Source: Nocardioides nitrophenolicus (GTDB lineage Bacteria; Actinomycetota; Actinomycetes; Propionibacteriales; Nocardioidaceae). Taken from it: a stretch of DNA of 64,000 nucleotides. The stretch spans positions 1-64,000 of the forward strand of contig NZ_JAFBBY010000001.1 of the NCBI RefSeq assembly GCF_016907515.1, given 5' to 3'. This document shows, one piece after another, positions 25,126 through 33,106 of this stretch (the stretch's first letter is position 1; each line of letters begins with the position of its first letter). The notes beneath the pieces were generated by a model. That model did not search any database and was not told the origin of the DNA. It saw only the letters and a program-made list of their open reading frames with translations. Both the position numbers and the translations under genes were made by a program.

Positions 25126-26502
25126 TCAGATCCTGTCGAAGTAGCGGTCGAGGTCCCAGTCGTTGACGGTGCCCAGGAAGGAGCGCCACTCGTGGTCCAG
25201 GAGGATGCGGAAGTGCTCGACGACGTCGTCGCCGTACTCCGCCCGCGCGAACGACGAGGCGGCGAACGCCTTCGCGGCCTCGCCGAGGTGCAGCGGGATC
25301 TCGGCGTCGATCGGGGACGCGTAGCCGCTGCCCTCGGTCATCGGCGGTGGCGTCACGGCCTTGGCCATGCCGTGGCGCGCCGAGGCGAGCAGGCCCGCGA
25401 GGGTGAGATAGGGGTTGGTGTCGGCACCGGGGAGCCGGAACTCCAAGCGCAGGTCGCGGGGCCGGTTGCCGACGATGCGCACCGACGTCGTGCGGTTGTC
25501 GAGCCCCCAGGTGCGTCCCCACCCGGCGACGTCGGCACCGTTCGCGCGACGGTACGAGTTGACGGTCGGGGCGTACCACGCCATGAACGTCGGCACCTCC
25601 TGCAGGATGCCGCCGATCGCGTGGTGCATCCGCTCCCCCAGGTGGTGCGGCGCGTCGTCGTCCCAGAAGACCGAGCGGCCCTCGTCGTCGACGATCGAGA
25701 AGTGCACATGGCACGACGACCCGGGCTGTCCGCCGTTCAGCGGCTTGGCCATGAAGGTCGCGCTCATGCCGGCGGCCGTGGCGCTGTCGCGGACGGCGAG
25801 CTTGTAGAGCGCGTGCCGGTCGGCCATCTCGAGCGGGTCGCCGTAGCGGAAGGTCATCTCCCACTGGCCGGTCCCCCACTCCGACTGCGCGGCCTCCATC
25901 TCGATGCCGGATGCCTTGAGGTCGGCGCGGAGCTTGCGGAAGAAGGGCTCGTAGGTGTTGCCCTCGTGGATCATGAAGTCGGCCGGCACGATCGTGGTCG
26001 GCTCCAGGTCGCGGAAGCCCGAGCGCCGCAGCTCACGCGGCTCGTTGCGGAACAGGTAGAACTCCAGCTCCGTGCCCATCTGGGCGCGCAGGCCGTCGGC
26101 GCCGAAGCGCTCGATCTGCTGGCGCAGGATGACCCGCGGCGAGAGCGGCAGGTACTCGCCCTTGCCCGCGTCCCACGGGTCGGCGAGACAGATGGCGATG
26201 CCGTCGAGCCAGGCCGCGCGGCGCAGCGTGCTCAGGTCGGGCCGGAAGGTGACGTCGGGGACGCCGTTGTGCATGCCGCACAGCGGGAAGACGTCGGCCT
26301 CCACGAGTCCGAGGTCCTGGGTCAGGTCCCAGGCGTAGACGCAGGTGCAGACCTCGACCCCGTCCTCGACGACCCGGTCGAAGTTCTCGACCGGGATCCG
26401 GCGGCCGACCAGCCGGCCCTGGAGGTCGGGCGAGGCGACGACGACGGTGTGGATGCCCTCCGCGACGAGGTCGCCCGGGGCCAGCAGCCAGTCCGCGCTC
26501 AT
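25126..26502 (-). CDS. glutamine-synthetase-like gamma-glutamyl-amine ligase (PuuA/GlnA3/GlnA4 type)
   Basis: 458 residues of glutamine synthetase catalytic fold. ATP and metal motifs are GTELEFYLFRNEP (near 142), the AQSEWGTGQWE region (Glu ligands), SSCHVHFSI (ammonium/amine-site region), NPYLTLAGLL and RLEFRLPGAD. It is shorter than housekeeping GlnA and linked to catabolic genes, as in PuuA (gamma-glutamylputrescine synthetase) and Streptomyces GlnA3/GlnA4 (polyamine and ethanolamine). The ATG at 26502 overlaps the SDR stop as ATGA and is preferred; a GTG at 26514 adds four residues. The amine substrate is not known. Confidence 0.85.
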   Translation of the reverse strand: MSADWLLAPGDLVAEGIHTVVVASPDLQGRLVGRRIPVENFDRVVEDGVEVCTCVYAWDLTQDLGLVEADVFPLCGMHNGVPDVTFRPDLSTLRRAAWLDGIAICLADPWDAGKGEYLPLSPRVILRQQIERFGADGLRAQMGTELEFYLFRNEPRELRRSGFRDLEPTTIVPADFMIHEGNTYEPFFRKLRADLKASGIEMEAAQSEWGTGQWEMTFRYGDPLEMADRHALYKLAVRDSATAAGMSATFMAKPLNGGQPGSSCHVHFSIVDDEGRSVFWDDDAPHHLGERMHHAIGGILQEVPTFMAWYAPTVNSYRRANGADVAGWGRTWGLDNRTTSVRIVGNRPRDLRLEFRLPGADTNPYLTLAGLLASARHGMAKAVTPPPMTEGSGYASPIDAEIPLHLGEAAKAFAASSFARAEYGDDVVEHFRILLDHEWRSFLGTVNDWDLDRYFDRI

Positions 26503-27269
26503 CGGGTCAGCCACCCGCCGTCGACCGGCAGCTGGATGCCGTCGATGAACGACGCGTCGTCCGAGAGCAGGAAGGAGACCGCGGCGGCGATGTCCTCGGG
26601 CTGCCCGACCCGGGGCACCAGGAGCCGCTGCTTCATGAACTCCAGGCCGGCCTCCGAGGTGACCATCTCCAGGTCGAAGAAGTCGGTGGCGACCGGACCG
26701 GGCGCCACGCAGTTGACCCGGATGCTGTCAGGCGCCAGCTCGATCGCCAGCGCCTTGGTCAGCATCGGCACCCCGCCCTTGCTCGCGTTGTAGTGGGGCT
26801 GGGTCGTGCTGCCGGACGTGACGACCGCGATCGCCTCGACCGTGGACAGGTTGACGATCGCGCCCCCGCCCGAGCGGGCGATGAGCGGGGCCACCACCTG
26901 GGCCACCACGAACTGGCCCTTGAGGTTGACGTCGAGGACGAGGTCCCACGCGTCGTCGGTCAGGTCGCGGAACGAGTGGGGCGTGACCAGGCCGGCGTTG
27001 TTGACCAGCAGGTGGAGGGCGCCCCAGGCCTCCTCGACCGTGCGCACCGACGCGGCCACCGCCTCGCGGTCGCGTACGTCGACCGCCGCGGCGAGCGCGA
27101 CGCCACCGGCGTCCACGATCGCCTTCGCGGTGGCCTCGGCCAGCGCGAGGTCGATGTCGGTCACCATCACCCGGGCGCCCTCGCGCGCCAGCCGGAGGGC
27201 GGTCTCGCGGCCGATGCCCGACCCGGCGCCGGTGATGTAGGCGTACTTGCCGTCGTGAACTGCGGTCAT
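26499..27269 (-). CDS. SDR oxidoreductase in the gamma-glutamylation operon
   Basis: 256-residue classical SDR: TGAGSGIGRE (residues 13-22), NNAG, Ser in NLSTVEA, and HYNASKGG where Tyr and Lys form the YxxxK pair; C-terminal PVDGGWLTR. It uses NAD(P)(H) to interconvert an alcohol and a carbonyl. In the Puu pathway an amine oxidase (PuuB) acts at this stage; no PuuB-like gene is present, so this enzyme may oxidise a gamma-glutamylated amino-alcohol. ATGA overlap with the hydrolase gene and 4-base overlap with the ligase gene. Confidence 0.85.
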   Translation of the reverse strand: MTAVHDGKYAYITGAGSGIGRETALRLAREGARVMVTDIDLALAEATAKAIVDAGGVALAAAVDVRDREAVAASVRTVEEAWGALHLLVNNAGLVTPHSFRDLTDDAWDLVLDVNLKGQFVVAQVVAPLIARSGGGAIVNLSTVEAIAVVTSGSTTQPHYNASKGGVPMLTKALAIELAPDSIRVNCVAPGPVATDFFDLEMVTSEAGLEFMKQRLLVPRVGQPEDIAAAVSFLLSDDASFIDGIQLPVDGGWLTR

Positions 27270-28009
27270 GCTGCACTCTCCTGAAGCTTGTGGGCGACAC
27301 TCGCGTCGACCAACCAGTTGAAGATCGGATCTGCTGTGAAGCACTCGGGGTGCCACTGGACGCCGACGACCGGGCGGTCGGCGACCTCGAAGGCCTCCAC
27401 CACACCGTCGTCGGCCCGGCCGGTGACGACGACGTCGCGACCGGGGCGGTCGACGGCCTGGTGGTGGAAGGAGTTGACGACCGTCTCGGGCCCGTAGATC
27501 GCCTCGAGCGCGGAGCCGGCGGTGAAGGACACCGCGTGCGAGCGGTGCGCCCGCGGGTAGGCGTAGGACGCGTGCGACTCGCCCACGCCGATCGGCAGGT
27601 CGGCGACCAGGGTGCCGCCGAGCGCCACGTTGAGCAGCTGGGCGCCGCGGCAGATGCCGAGCATCGGCACGCCGGCCCGCAGCCCGCGCGCCGCGAGGTC
27701 CAGCTCGAACTGGTCGCGCAGCGGCTCGAGCCCGCCCGAGCGCGGGTGGGGCACGCCGCCGTACCGGCGCGGGTCCACGTCGGCGCCGCCGACGAAGACC
27801 ACGCCGTCCACGAGATCGAGGACGTCCTCCGGGCTCATGTCCAGCGGCAGGTGCAGGGGGATGCCCCCGGCGTGGAGCACCGCCGTCGCGTACTCGCTCA
27901 TGTAGATGTCGAGGGGCGCGTCGTGGAAGCCCGCCGGCACGTCGATCACCCGCGCCGCCATCCGCCGGCCGGTCAGCCCGATCACCGGCCGGTTCCCGGC
28001 GCCCCTCAC
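27266..28009 (-). CDS. PuuD-like gamma-glutamyl hydrolase (class I glutamine amidotransferase fold)
   Basis: 247 residues with the PuuD catalytic triad: nucleophile Cys in LGICRGAQLLNV (near 124), His/Glu in GVQWHPECF near the C-terminus. VIGLTGRR at the start and GVVFVGGADVDPRRYG (near 80) are typical of gamma-glutamyl-GABA hydrolases. It should release glutamate from the oxidised gamma-glutamyl product. Homology begins at NRPVIGLTG; the GTG at 28009, with GGAG about 12 bases upstream, gives a length close to E. coli PuuD (254). First gene of the island's catabolic operon. Confidence 0.87.
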   Translation of the reverse strand: MRGAGNRPVIGLTGRRMAARVIDVPAGFHDAPLDIYMSEYATAVLHAGGIPLHLPLDMSPEDVLDLVDGVVFVGGADVDPRRYGGVPHPRSGGLEPLRDQFELDLAARGLRAGVPMLGICRGAQLLNVALGGTLVADLPIGVGESHASYAYPRAHRSHAVSFTAGSALEAIYGPETVVNSFHHQAVDRPGRDVVVTGRADDGVVEAFEVADRPVVGVQWHPECFTADPIFNWLVDASVAHKLQESAA

Positions 28010-28117
28010 CGGGCCAACTCCGCGGCGTTCCCGCCATCCGCCGCCCGGCGACGTCCTGAGCTCCTTGGGCCGACCATGGTCATCCTCCTGTTCGCACTGA
28101 GGCGGAGTCTCGCCTGC

Positions 28118-28140
28118 ATTGGCACATATCATATACCAAT
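28118..28140. promoter_or_regulatory. AT-rich inverted repeat, likely GntR-family operator
   Basis: ATTGG, 13 bases, CCAAT; inner positions extend it to TGGNANATNNNATNTNCCA. A degenerate second copy starts at 28224 (ATTGGCCTATATTACCG). Both lie in the divergent region between the puuD-like gene and the permease gene. The local AT-richness stands out against the surrounding sequence. The GntR protein encoded at 29733 is the natural candidate to bind it. Confidence 0.6.
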
Positions 28141-28277
28141 GGACCAGATCGGGTCCAACACTTCCGGAGAAGCTGCCCCAGATTTCGCGGAGAAATTCTT
28201 CGCCGAAACCCTCGCCAACGACCATTGGCCTATATTACCGTCCATTCAATCAATACCTGGACCACCGAGGAGAACCC

Positions 28278-29720
28278 ATGACGGCGGAACGGCGAGACTC
28301 CCTCAAGGCCGACAGCATCACCCCCTGGGGCATCGTGTTCATGGTCGTCGCGACCGCGGCGCCCCTGACCGCGATGGCCACCGCGCTGCCGCTCGTCGTG
28401 GGCTTCGGCAACGGCGTGGCCGCGCCCGGCACCTTCCTGCTCGTGGCGGTGGTGCTGGCGCTCTTCGCGGTCGGCTACACCTCGATGAGCGCCCACGTGG
28501 TCAACGCCGGTGCGTTCTACGCCTACATCAGCGCCGGCCTCGGCCGGCGCATCGGCATGGCCGCCGGGCTGGTCGCGGTGGTGGCCTACAACGTGCTCAC
28601 GATCTACGTCGTGGGTCTGATCGGCTACTTCTCCCAGCAGACCTTCGAGGCGCAGCTCGGGCTGGACCTGCCGTGGTGGGTGTTCTCGGCGCTCGCCCTC
28701 GCCATCGCGGTGGTCATCGGCATCCGTGGCGTCGAGCTGAACGTCCGGGCCCTGGGCGTCATCCTGCTCGTCGAGACCGGGGTCCTGGTGCTCTTCGACA
28801 TCGTGTCCATCGCCCGGCACGGACTCGACGTCCTGCCCGCGCAGTCGTTCTCGCCGAGCGAGGTCATGTCCGGCTCCCCCGGCCTGGCCCTGCTCTTCGC
28901 GGTGACCTGCTTCATCGGCTTCGAGGCGACCGCGATCTTCGGCGAGGAGGCGCGCGACCCGCACCGCACCGTGCCCAAGGCCACCTACCTGGCGATCAGC
29001 GTGATCGGCACGCTCTATGTACTGACGGCCTGGGTGCTCGTCGGCACCAACGGCGGCACGGACGCCGGCAGCGTGGCCGCGGCCGACCCGGGCGTGTTCA
29101 CCATCGACGCGATGGCCTCGGTGCTCGGCGACGGCTCGACCACGGTGATCGACTGGCTGCTGCTCACCAGCCTGCTGGCCGTGCTGATGGCGCTGCACAA
29201 CATGTCCTCGCGCTACCTGATGGCCTTCGGACGCGAGGGCGTGCTCCCGCGCTACCTGGCCCACACCCACCCCGAGCGGCAGACGCCGCAGGCCGCGGGG
29301 ATCACCCAGGCCGCCCTCGTCGCGGTCGTCGCCCTGGTCTACGTCCTCGCCGGCGCCGACCCGTACGTCGACCTCGGCTCCCAGGCCGCCGGCATCGGCT
29401 CCCTGTCGGTCATCATGCTGATGGCGCTGTGCTCGTTCTCGGTGCCCTTCTACTTCCGCCGCCGTGGCGCCGTACGACCCTGGCACCACGTGATCGCCCC
29501 GGTCGCCGCCGGCCTGGCGCTCGCGTACTTCTCCTACGTCATCCTCGACAACTACGCCCTCGTGACCGGCAGCGACTCCGACCTCGTCAACGCCATGCCG
29601 CTGCTGATCCTGGCGACGGCGGTCGTCGGCTACGTGATCGGATCCCGGCAGCGGCGGGCCCCCCTTCTCGACGCCGTGGCGCAGGGCGACCCGGCGGAGT
29701 CAGCGACCCCGACACCCTAG
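28278..29720 (+). CDS. APC-family amino acid/polyamine permease
   Basis: 480 residues with about 12 hydrophobic segments: first TM in ITPWGIVFMVVATAAPLTAMA, later GFEATAIFGEEARDP (conserved in APC transporters, near 213-227) and a hydrophilic C-terminus. It probably imports the amine or amino-alcohol used by the divergently transcribed gamma-glutamylation operon, as PuuP does. The ATG at 28278 follows GAGGAGAA by 6 bases, one of the clear Shine-Dalgarno sequences in the window. It is followed by the GntR gene after 12 bases. Confidence 0.88.
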   Translation: MTAERRDSLKADSITPWGIVFMVVATAAPLTAMATALPLVVGFGNGVAAPGTFLLVAVVLALFAVGYTSMSAHVVNAGAFYAYISAGLGRRIGMAAGLVAVVAYNVLTIYVVGLIGYFSQQTFEAQLGLDLPWWVFSALALAIAVVIGIRGVELNVRALGVILLVETGVLVLFDIVSIARHGLDVLPAQSFSPSEVMSGSPGLALLFAVTCFIGFEATAIFGEEARDPHRTVPKATYLAISVIGTLYVLTAWVLVGTNGGTDAGSVAAADPGVFTIDAMASVLGDGSTTVIDWLLLTSLLAVLMALHNMSSRYLMAFGREGVLPRYLAHTHPERQTPQAAGITQAALVAVVALVYVLAGADPYVDLGSQAAGIGSLSVIMLMALCSFSVPFYFRRRGAVRPWHHVIAPVAAGLALAYFSYVILDNYALVTGSDSDLVNAMPLLILATAVVGYVIGSRQRRAPLLDAVAQGDPAESATPTP

Positions 29721-29732
29721 GATGGCTCCGTC

Positions 29733-30455
29733 ATGGCCGACACACCGCTGGCGCGCACTCCCGCGACCCTCCGACCCGACCACCCGCTGGCGGGCTATGC
29801 CGACGTCGTCGACCTGATCCGGCGCGAGATCTCGCTGGGCCGGCTGCTGCCGGGCGACAAGCTGCCGGCCGAGCGCAAGCTCGCCGAACGGCTCGGCGTG
29901 GCGCGCGAGACGCTGCGCCAGGCGTTCCGGGTCCTGGAGGGCAGCGGTCAGATCCAGATCCTGCGCGGCAACGCGGGCGGTGCGATCATCCAGGACAACA
30001 GCGTCGCCCCGGAAGTCGCGCTTCACGAGCTGCGGCAGCGGCGCACCGCCCTGCTGAGCCTCATCGAGTTCCGCCGAGAGCTCGAGTCGGTCGCCGCGCG
30101 GCTCTGCGCCGCGCGGCGTACCGAGGAGGACCTCGCGGAGATGAGGCTCGCGCAGGAGACGCTGCGCTCGGTCGACAACAAGGACGAGTTCCGGCGCGCC
30201 GACACCGTCTTCCACCTCGCCGTCGCGCGGGCCGCGGGCAACCCGCACCTCGCGGCCGCGATCGAGGACAGCCGCGCCAGCATGTTCCAGCCCGTCGACC
30301 TGGCCGACTTCGAGGTGATCAAGGAGTCCAGCCACGCCCAGCACCAGTTCGTGCTCGACCTGATCGCCGAGGGCGACGGCGAGGCCGCCTCGGCGGCGAT
30401 GCGGCGCCACATCGACTCCTCGCGCGACGAGATCCTGCGCCTCATCGACGAGTGA
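29733..30455 (+). CDS. GntR/FadR-subfamily regulator
   Basis: 240 residues. N-terminal winged helix with LPAERKLAERLGVARETLRQA (recognition helix near 55-70), then an FCD ligand-binding domain (residues 100-235) with the FHLAVARAAGN and SSHAQHQFVLDLIAEGD segments whose Asp/His residues bind metal and acid ligands. It likely regulates the island from the inverted repeat at 28118. It follows the permease gene; TAGGAT 9 bases before its ATG may add a separate promoter. Confidence 0.87.
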   Translation: MADTPLARTPATLRPDHPLAGYADVVDLIRREISLGRLLPGDKLPAERKLAERLGVARETLRQAFRVLEGSGQIQILRGNAGGAIIQDNSVAPEVALHELRQRRTALLSLIEFRRELESVAARLCAARRTEEDLAEMRLAQETLRSVDNKDEFRRADTVFHLAVARAAGNPHLAAAIEDSRASMFQPVDLADFEVIKESSHAQHQFVLDLIAEGDGEAASAAMRRHIDSSRDEILRLIDE

Positions 30456-30479
30456 GGGCGCTCAGCCGACCGAGCGCTC
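30453..30479. terminator. stop-codon hairpin between gntR and fadD8-like gene
   Basis: TGAGGGCGCTCA (30453-30464) is a short palindrome holding both stop codons. An alternative 8-bp stem pairs GGGCGCTC at 30456 with GAGCGCTC at 30472. Confidence 0.45.
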
Positions 30480-32060
30480 CCCCGTCCAGAACCGGGCCCG
30501 CAGCGCCTTCTTGTCCGGCTTGCCGAGCGCGGTGAGCGGCAGCGCGTCGACGGCGAGCACGTCCTTCGGTGCCTGGACCGAGCCCTTGCGCTCCTTGACG
30601 GCGTCCTTGATCTGGGTGACGACCTCGTCGGTCAGCTCGAAGCCTTCGCGCAGCACCACCACCGCGGTGACCGCCTCGCCGAACTTCTCGTGCGGGGTGC
30701 CGATCACGCCGACCTGGGCGATCGCGGGGTGCTCGGCGATCACGTCCTCCACCTCGCGGGGGAAGACGTTGAAGCCGCCGGTGACGATCATGTCCTTGGT
30801 CCGGTCGACGATGTACCAGAAGCCGTCCTCGTCCTCCCGGGCGACGTCACCGGTGTGCATCCACCCGTCGCGGAAGGTCTCGGCCGTCGCGTCGGGCAGC
30901 TGCCAGTAGCCCGCCGACAGCAGCGGGCCGGCCACGCAGATCTCCCCCGGCTCGCCCTGCGGCACCGGGTCGCCGGCCTCGTCCAGCAGCGCCGCCCGGA
31001 GGTACGCCGAGGGCCGGCCGCACGAGGTGAGCCGGCTCTCGACCGGCGTACCGTCGGCGTCGACGTGGTCGCCCTTCGGGAAGTAGGTGATCACCATCGG
31101 CGCCTCGGACTGCCCGTAGTACTGGGCGAAGATCGGACCGAACCGCTCGATCGCCTCCTTGAGACGGACCGGGTTGATCGCGGACGCGCCGTAGTAGACC
31201 GTCTCCAGCGACGACAGGTCGCGGGTGTGCGAGTCGGGGTGGTCCATCAGGGCGTAGAGCATGGTCGGCACCAGCATCAGCGAGTTGATCCGCCGCTCCT
31301 CGATGGTGCGCAGCACCTCGGCCGGGTCGAAGCGCGAGGACACGAACAGGGTGCCGCCCTGGAGCACCACGGGCACGAAGAAGGCCGCGCCCGCGTGGGA
31401 CAGCGGCGTGCACATCAGGAAGCGGGGCTCGGCGGGCCACTCCCACTCGGCCATCTGGATCTGCGCCATGGTCGAGAACGCGCGCACGGTGCCGATCACG
31501 CCCTTGGGCTTGCCCGTCGTACCGCCGGTGTAGGTGATCGAGGTGATGTGGTCCGGCTCGAGGAGCGCCGCCTGGACCGGCCGCGGCTCGAAGCCCGCCG
31601 CGACCTCGGTGAGGTCGGTGCCGACCTCGGCCAGGCTCTCGGGGACCGGGCCGATGGTGAGGACCTGCTTGAGCCCGGGGCACTTGCCGAGCAGCTCGAC
31701 GGCCCGGTCGGCGAAGTAGGGGTCGACCACCAGCGTGGTGATGCCGGCGTCGTTGATGACATAGGCGTGGTCGTCGGCGGAGCCGAGCGGGTGGAGCGAG
31801 GTGCGCTGGAAGCCCTGGGTCTGGCCGGCGCCGAGGATGAAGAGCACCTCGGGCCGGTTGAGCGCGAGCAGCGCCCCCGGCGTCCCTCTGCCGGCGCCGA
31901 GCGCCTCGAAGGCCTGGATGTACTGCGAGATCCGGTCCGCGGTCTCCTTGCCCGTCAGCGTCACGTCCCCGAGGTGGACGATCGGGCGGTGCGCGTGGCG
32001 CTTGAGGGCGGCGACCATCAGGTGGCCGTTGTGGGCGGGCGTGCGGAGCGTGTCGGTCAC
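30462..32060 (-). CDS. acyl-CoA synthetase, FadD8-like
   Basis: 532-residue ANL ligase very similar in blocks to mycobacterial FadD8 (Rv0551c): THNGHLMVAALKRH-like opening, SITYTGGTTGKPKGVIGT (P-loop near 172), YYGASAINPVRLKEAIERFG, AQYYGQSEAPMVITY, MHTGDVAREDEDGFWYIVDR, ALPLTALGKPDKKALRARFW with the catalytic lysine. Substrate unknown, but a perfect KstR-type palindrome lies 10 bases upstream, so a sterol-derived acid is likely. GTG start, 6 bases after TAGTCT (complement of 32067-32072): leaderless. Confidence 0.87.
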   Translation of the reverse strand: MTDTLRTPAHNGHLMVAALKRHAHRPIVHLGDVTLTGKETADRISQYIQAFEALGAGRGTPGALLALNRPEVLFILGAGQTQGFQRTSLHPLGSADDHAYVINDAGITTLVVDPYFADRAVELLGKCPGLKQVLTIGPVPESLAEVGTDLTEVAAGFEPRPVQAALLEPDHITSITYTGGTTGKPKGVIGTVRAFSTMAQIQMAEWEWPAEPRFLMCTPLSHAGAAFFVPVVLQGGTLFVSSRFDPAEVLRTIEERRINSLMLVPTMLYALMDHPDSHTRDLSSLETVYYGASAINPVRLKEAIERFGPIFAQYYGQSEAPMVITYFPKGDHVDADGTPVESRLTSCGRPSAYLRAALLDEAGDPVPQGEPGEICVAGPLLSAGYWQLPDATAETFRDGWMHTGDVAREDEDGFWYIVDRTKDMIVTGGFNVFPREVEDVIAEHPAIAQVGVIGTPHEKFGEAVTAVVVLREGFELTDEVVTQIKDAVKERKGSVQAPKDVLAVDALPLTALGKPDKKALRARFWTGERSVG

Positions 32061-32070
32061 CCCCGCAGAC

Positions 32071-32084
32071 TAGAACGTGTTCTA
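32071..32084. promoter_or_regulatory. perfect KstR-type palindrome upstream of fadD8-like gene
   Basis: TAGAACGTGTTCTA is perfectly symmetrical and fits TNNAACNNGTTNNA. It overlaps the leaderless -10 TAGTCT of the gene ending its start codon at 32060. About 75 bases separate it from the divergent -10 at 32161. Confidence 0.85.
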
Positions 32085-32160
32085 TTGACCGGGCAAGGAC
32101 CCGACTTTGGTCGGGAGCGCACCCGCCCTGCGGCCGATGCGGCGCGGGAGGCGCGACACC

Positions 32161-32166
32161 TAGCGT
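32161..32166 (+). promoter_or_regulatory. -10 element of YqeB-like gene
   Basis: TAGCGT, CGTGGC, then GTG at 32173; leaderless spacing of 6 bases. Confidence 0.55.
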
Positions 32167-32172
32167 CGTGGC

Positions 32173-32643
32173 GTGCGGTACGACGACCTGGGCTCCACCC
32201 GCGAGGACAAGATCTGGACCTACGCCCTCCTGGGTTCCGGCGGCGTCCTGCTGCTCACCCTCGGGCCGCTGCTCGCGCAGTGGCTCGCGGACGTGCCCTT
32301 CGTCCCCTTCAAGGACCTGCTCCGCTGGGTCGGCGAGCTCGACCAGCCGTGGGCCTGGGTCGCCCGGCCCGCGGTCGGCCTCCTGGCCGGCCTGGTCGGC
32401 GCCTTCCTGGTCCTGGTCGACGAGTGGCGCCTGGAGGTGCACGACGACGCGATCGTCGTCGTCCACGACCGGGACCGGCGCCGCCTGGCTCGGGAGGCGG
32501 TCGTCGGCGTCCACCTCGACGGCAGGAAGGTCGTCATCGAGGGCACCGACGGGCGGCGGCTCTTCGACAAGCGGGTCGAGGCCAAGCGGGACGTCGTGAT
32601 CGCGGCCTTTCGGGAGCGGGGCTACCCGATCGAGTCGGAGTAG
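32173..32643 (+). CDS. YqeB-like membrane protein
   Basis: 156 residues. Two predicted membrane segments (about 17-37, LLGSGGVLLLTLGPLLAQWL, and 64-84, AVGLLAGLVGAFLVLV) are followed by a cytoplasmic C-terminal domain with the PH-like pattern WRLEVHDDAIVVVHDRDRRRLAREAVVGVHLDGRKVVI. This arrangement matches the YqeB family of unknown function. GTG start from a leaderless promoter. No link to the sterol genes on either side is apparent. Confidence 0.75.
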   Translation: MRYDDLGSTREDKIWTYALLGSGGVLLLTLGPLLAQWLADVPFVPFKDLLRWVGELDQPWAWVARPAVGLLAGLVGAFLVLVDEWRLEVHDDAIVVVHDRDRRRLAREAVVGVHLDGRKVVIEGTDGRRLFDKRVEAKRDVVIAAFRERGYPIESE

Positions 32644-32646
32644 GCG

Positions 32647-32671
32647 ACCGGCTCACCCGGAGTCAGCCGGT
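32647..32671. terminator. hairpin between convergent genes at 32.65 kb
   Basis: ACCGGCT, an 11-base loop, AGCCGGT: a perfect 7-bp stem overlapping the stop codon of the minus-strand gene. Confidence 0.5.
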
Positions 32672-33052
32672 GGCCCGCCGCTCGACCGGGGCGACCAGCG
32701 GCCGCACCCCACCGAGCCGCCGGTGGAACCGGACCTGGTCGGCATGCGCGTCGAGCAGGTCCCACAGCGCCCGGTGGGCGGCCCACGGCAACGGGTCGTC
32801 GCCGTGGGCCCAGCGCTCCCCGAAGCTGATCCACACCGGCGTCCAGGCCGCCGCGCAGTCCCAGGCGCCCCGCTGCGCCTCCAGCAGGCGGCGCCGGAGC
32901 TGGAACTCCGTGCGCGGGCCGTCGACGCAGATCGGGGCGGTGCGGACCGGCCACGCCCACAGGTCGAGCTCCACCAGCTCCAGCTCGAGGTCCGGCAGGA
33001 GGGCAGGGTCGACCAGCACCGTGGCGACGTTCTCGTGCGGCTCGCGCCTCAT
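32663..33052 (-). CDS. hypothetical protein, 129 residues
   Basis: No family recognised. Soluble, no signal peptide, rich in Trp (7, including WISFGERW and ALWDLLDAH), acidic-basic mixed, two cysteines. Codon use (G/C at third positions) is like the neighbours, which supports it being coding. TACCGT lies 8 bases before the ATG and may be its -10. It stands alone between convergent and same-strand neighbours, so context gives no function. Confidence 0.6.
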   Translation of the reverse strand: MRREPHENVATVLVDPALLPDLELELVELDLWAWPVRTAPICVDGPRTEFQLRRRLLEAQRGAWDCAAAWTPVWISFGERWAHGDDPLPWAAHRALWDLLDAHADQVRFHRRLGGVRPLVAPVERRATG

Positions 33053-33106
33053 GCGACGAGACGGTAGTCCGGTCCTCCGACAGCGACCAGACTCACCGCT
33101 ACGACA

